In this document: positions 62,830 through 64,000 of the stretch, one piece after another
Position numbering within the stretch: position 1 is the first letter of the stretch
Layout of the letters: each line of letters begins with the position of its first letter
NCBI RefSeq assembly: GCF_000374025.1
Contig: NZ_KB893172.1
Location: forward strand, 186,001-250,000
Source of the DNA: Spirosoma panaciterrae DSM 21099
GTDB taxonomy: Bacteria; Bacteroidota; Bacteroidia; Cytophagales; Spirosomataceae
Length of the DNA: 64,000 nt
Reading direction: 5' to 3'
Position numbers and translations under genes: made by a program
The notes under the pieces: model-generated
Seen by the model: the letters and a program-made list of their open reading frames with translations, nothing else
Told to the model about the DNA's origin: nothing
Databases searched by the model: none

Positions 62830-64000
62830 ATGAATCGGTTCGCGATAGGTATAGCCTGGCGTATTCTGGGCGTTGTGGTACTGACCAGTGCGATTACCTA
62901 CTTCTGGATTCAGGAAGCTAATGGAATGGTTATCTTTTCGTTAACCATTCTGGGGATCATTCTGACGGTCAATCTATACCGTTTCGTAACCAGTCTGAAC
63001 CGAAAACTGACCCGCTTTCTGGAGTCGGTTCGTTATTCCGATTTTGCCGTTGCTTTCCGGGCCGATAGCAACCTGGGGCCTTCCTTTTATGAACTGAACG
63101 ACCAGTTCAACGAAGTACTGGATGCATTCCGACAGGCACGGGCCGAAAAAGAAGCCAACCTGCATTACGTCAATACCATTGTGCAGCACGTTAGCGTGGG
63201 TTTGCTAACTTTCGATGCCGCCGGGCAGGTAGAGCTGGTCAATCAGACGGCTTTACGTTTGCTGGGTATTTACCGGCTTCGTACCCTGAATGATCTCATT
63301 CCGACGCATCCCGAACTCGCTCAATTACTGAAAACTACCACGGCCTCGCCCGTGCCGACATCCCACCAGCTAGGCGCCGATGGCGAACTGTCGGTGCGCT
63401 GTACCGCCGTTCGGCTGCGCGGACGTCTGGTAACCGTGGTATCGATGCAGAACATCCGTACCGAGTTGCAGCAGCGCGAACTCGATGCCTGGCAAAACCT
63501 GACAAAGGTGCTCCGCCATGAGATTATGAACTCCATTACGCCGATTGTGTCGCTGGCGGGCACCATGCGCGACATTGTCGAAGCCGATCTAATTCCCCTG
63601 GCCTCTGAGCAGCCGGGTGTTATTCCGAATTACGTAAACGAGTCGGTAACGGATCTGCACGATGCGTTGATGACGATTCAGCAACGGGGGGCGGGAATTA
63701 TGCAGTTTGTGGATGCCTACCGGAACTTTACGACCATTCCCCAGCCGATTTTTGCGGACGTGCTTGTCGAGCCACTACTCCGTAATGTGGTGCAGCTCGT
63801 GCAGCCTTATGCCCCCAAATGCCTGATTACGACAAATGTAGGCTCCGCAAACCTGGCCATTCGGGCCGATGTATCGCAGATTGAACAGGTATTGCTCAAC
63901 CTGATCAAAAATGCTATAGAAAGCATGGATGGAATGGACAATCCGCACGTTCAACTGGAAGCTATCTCGGAAGGGCCACAAGTTGTGATTCACGTGACCG
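62830..64000 (+). CDS. NtrB-like membrane sensor histidine kinase (3' truncated by window end)
   Basis: At least 390 residues; the frame is open to the last base. Two N-terminal membrane helices (residues 5-22 and 32-52) with almost no periplasmic loop, a HAMP-like/PAS linker (IVQHVSVGLLTFDAAGQVELVN), HisKA motif with H230 in LRHEIMNSITPI, and the start of the ATPase domain with the N-box NLIKNAIESM. The HEIMNSITPI H-box is the type typically paired with NtrC-like regulators in Bacteroidota. The very small periplasmic part suggests that it senses the membrane itself or a cytoplasmic/membrane partner. Start ATG overlaps the desaturase translation end (3-base gap). Likely partner is the regulator at 58949. 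Confidence 0.92.
   Translation, partial: MNRFAIGIAWRILGVVVLTSAITYFWIQEANGMVIFSLTILGIILTVNLYRFVTSLNRKLTRFLESVRYSDFAVAFRADSNLGPSFYELNDQFNEVLDAFRQARAEKEANLHYVNTIVQHVSVGLLTFDAAGQVELVNQTALRLLGIYRLRTLNDLIPTHPELAQLLKTTTASPVPTSHQLGADGELSVRCTAVRLRGRLVTVVSMQNIRTELQQRELDAWQNLTKVLRHEIMNSITPIVSLAGTMRDIVEADLIPLASEQPGVIPNYVNESVTDLHDALMTIQQRGAGIMQFVDAYRNFTTIPQPIFADVLVEPLLRNVVQLVQPYAPKCLITTNVGSANLAIRADVSQIEQVLLNLIKNAIESMDGMDNPHVQLEAISEGPQVVIHVT

Overview
The window (about 52% GC by eye) looks like chromosome of a member of the Bacteroidota, most likely a Cytophagales/Spirosomaceae-type bacterium. The support is a SusC/SusD pair, TAnnTTTG-type promoter boxes, A-rich rather than Shine-Dalgarno leaders, a NagC/ROK regulator beside glycoside hydrolases, and very many ~800-residue double-FtsX ABC permeases. 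No rRNA, tRNA, CRISPR array or transposase was seen.

Region 1 (1-15.5 kb) is a polysaccharide-utilisation locus. It holds a 5'-truncated SusC transporter and a SusD-like lipoprotein, a secreted FG-GAP/cytochrome-c-like protein, a ROK repressor, and a divergent four-gene operon: GH18 chitinase, GH29 alpha-L-fucosidase, serine esterase/peptidase and GH20 beta-hexosaminidase with a PA14 domain. Together they suggest uptake and degradation of a GlcNAc-containing, partly fucosylated glycan.

Region 2 (15.5-19.2 kb) carries a large soluble hybrid histidine kinase and a 55-residue membrane protein of the lmo0937 type.

Region 3 (19.2-56.8 kb) is the striking part: eleven paralogous ATPase-less permeases (called P1 to P11 here, by increasing coordinate), all on the minus strand. 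At the upstream end sit one MacB-like ATPase and one MacA/HlyD-like adaptor. Passenger genes lie between them: an MgtA P-type ATPase, a PAS histidine kinase, a DUF2911/TPR protein with a small membrane protein, a Uma2-like nuclease-fold protein and a four-helix-bundle protein. Most spacers between neighbouring genes consist almost entirely of long inverted repeats, many built from low-complexity purine-rich modules, which reach from the stop codon of one gene to the start codon of the next.

Region 4 (57-64 kb) holds an ArnT/PMT-like glycosyltransferase, an NtrC-type sigma-54 activator, a RelE/ParE-type toxin-antitoxin pair, a PlsC acyltransferase, an acyl-ACP desaturase and an NtrB-like kinase that runs off the window. 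Two regions, upstream of the adaptor operon and upstream of the small-protein/DUF2911/P4 operon, each carry a pair of TGTCCG-N4-CGGACA-like palindromes centred 21 bp apart, upstream of a TGGCA-type element resembling a sigma-54 promoter. The proposed model is an envelope-response regulon in which the local two-component system switches on one ATPase/adaptor module and a pool of interchangeable permeases.
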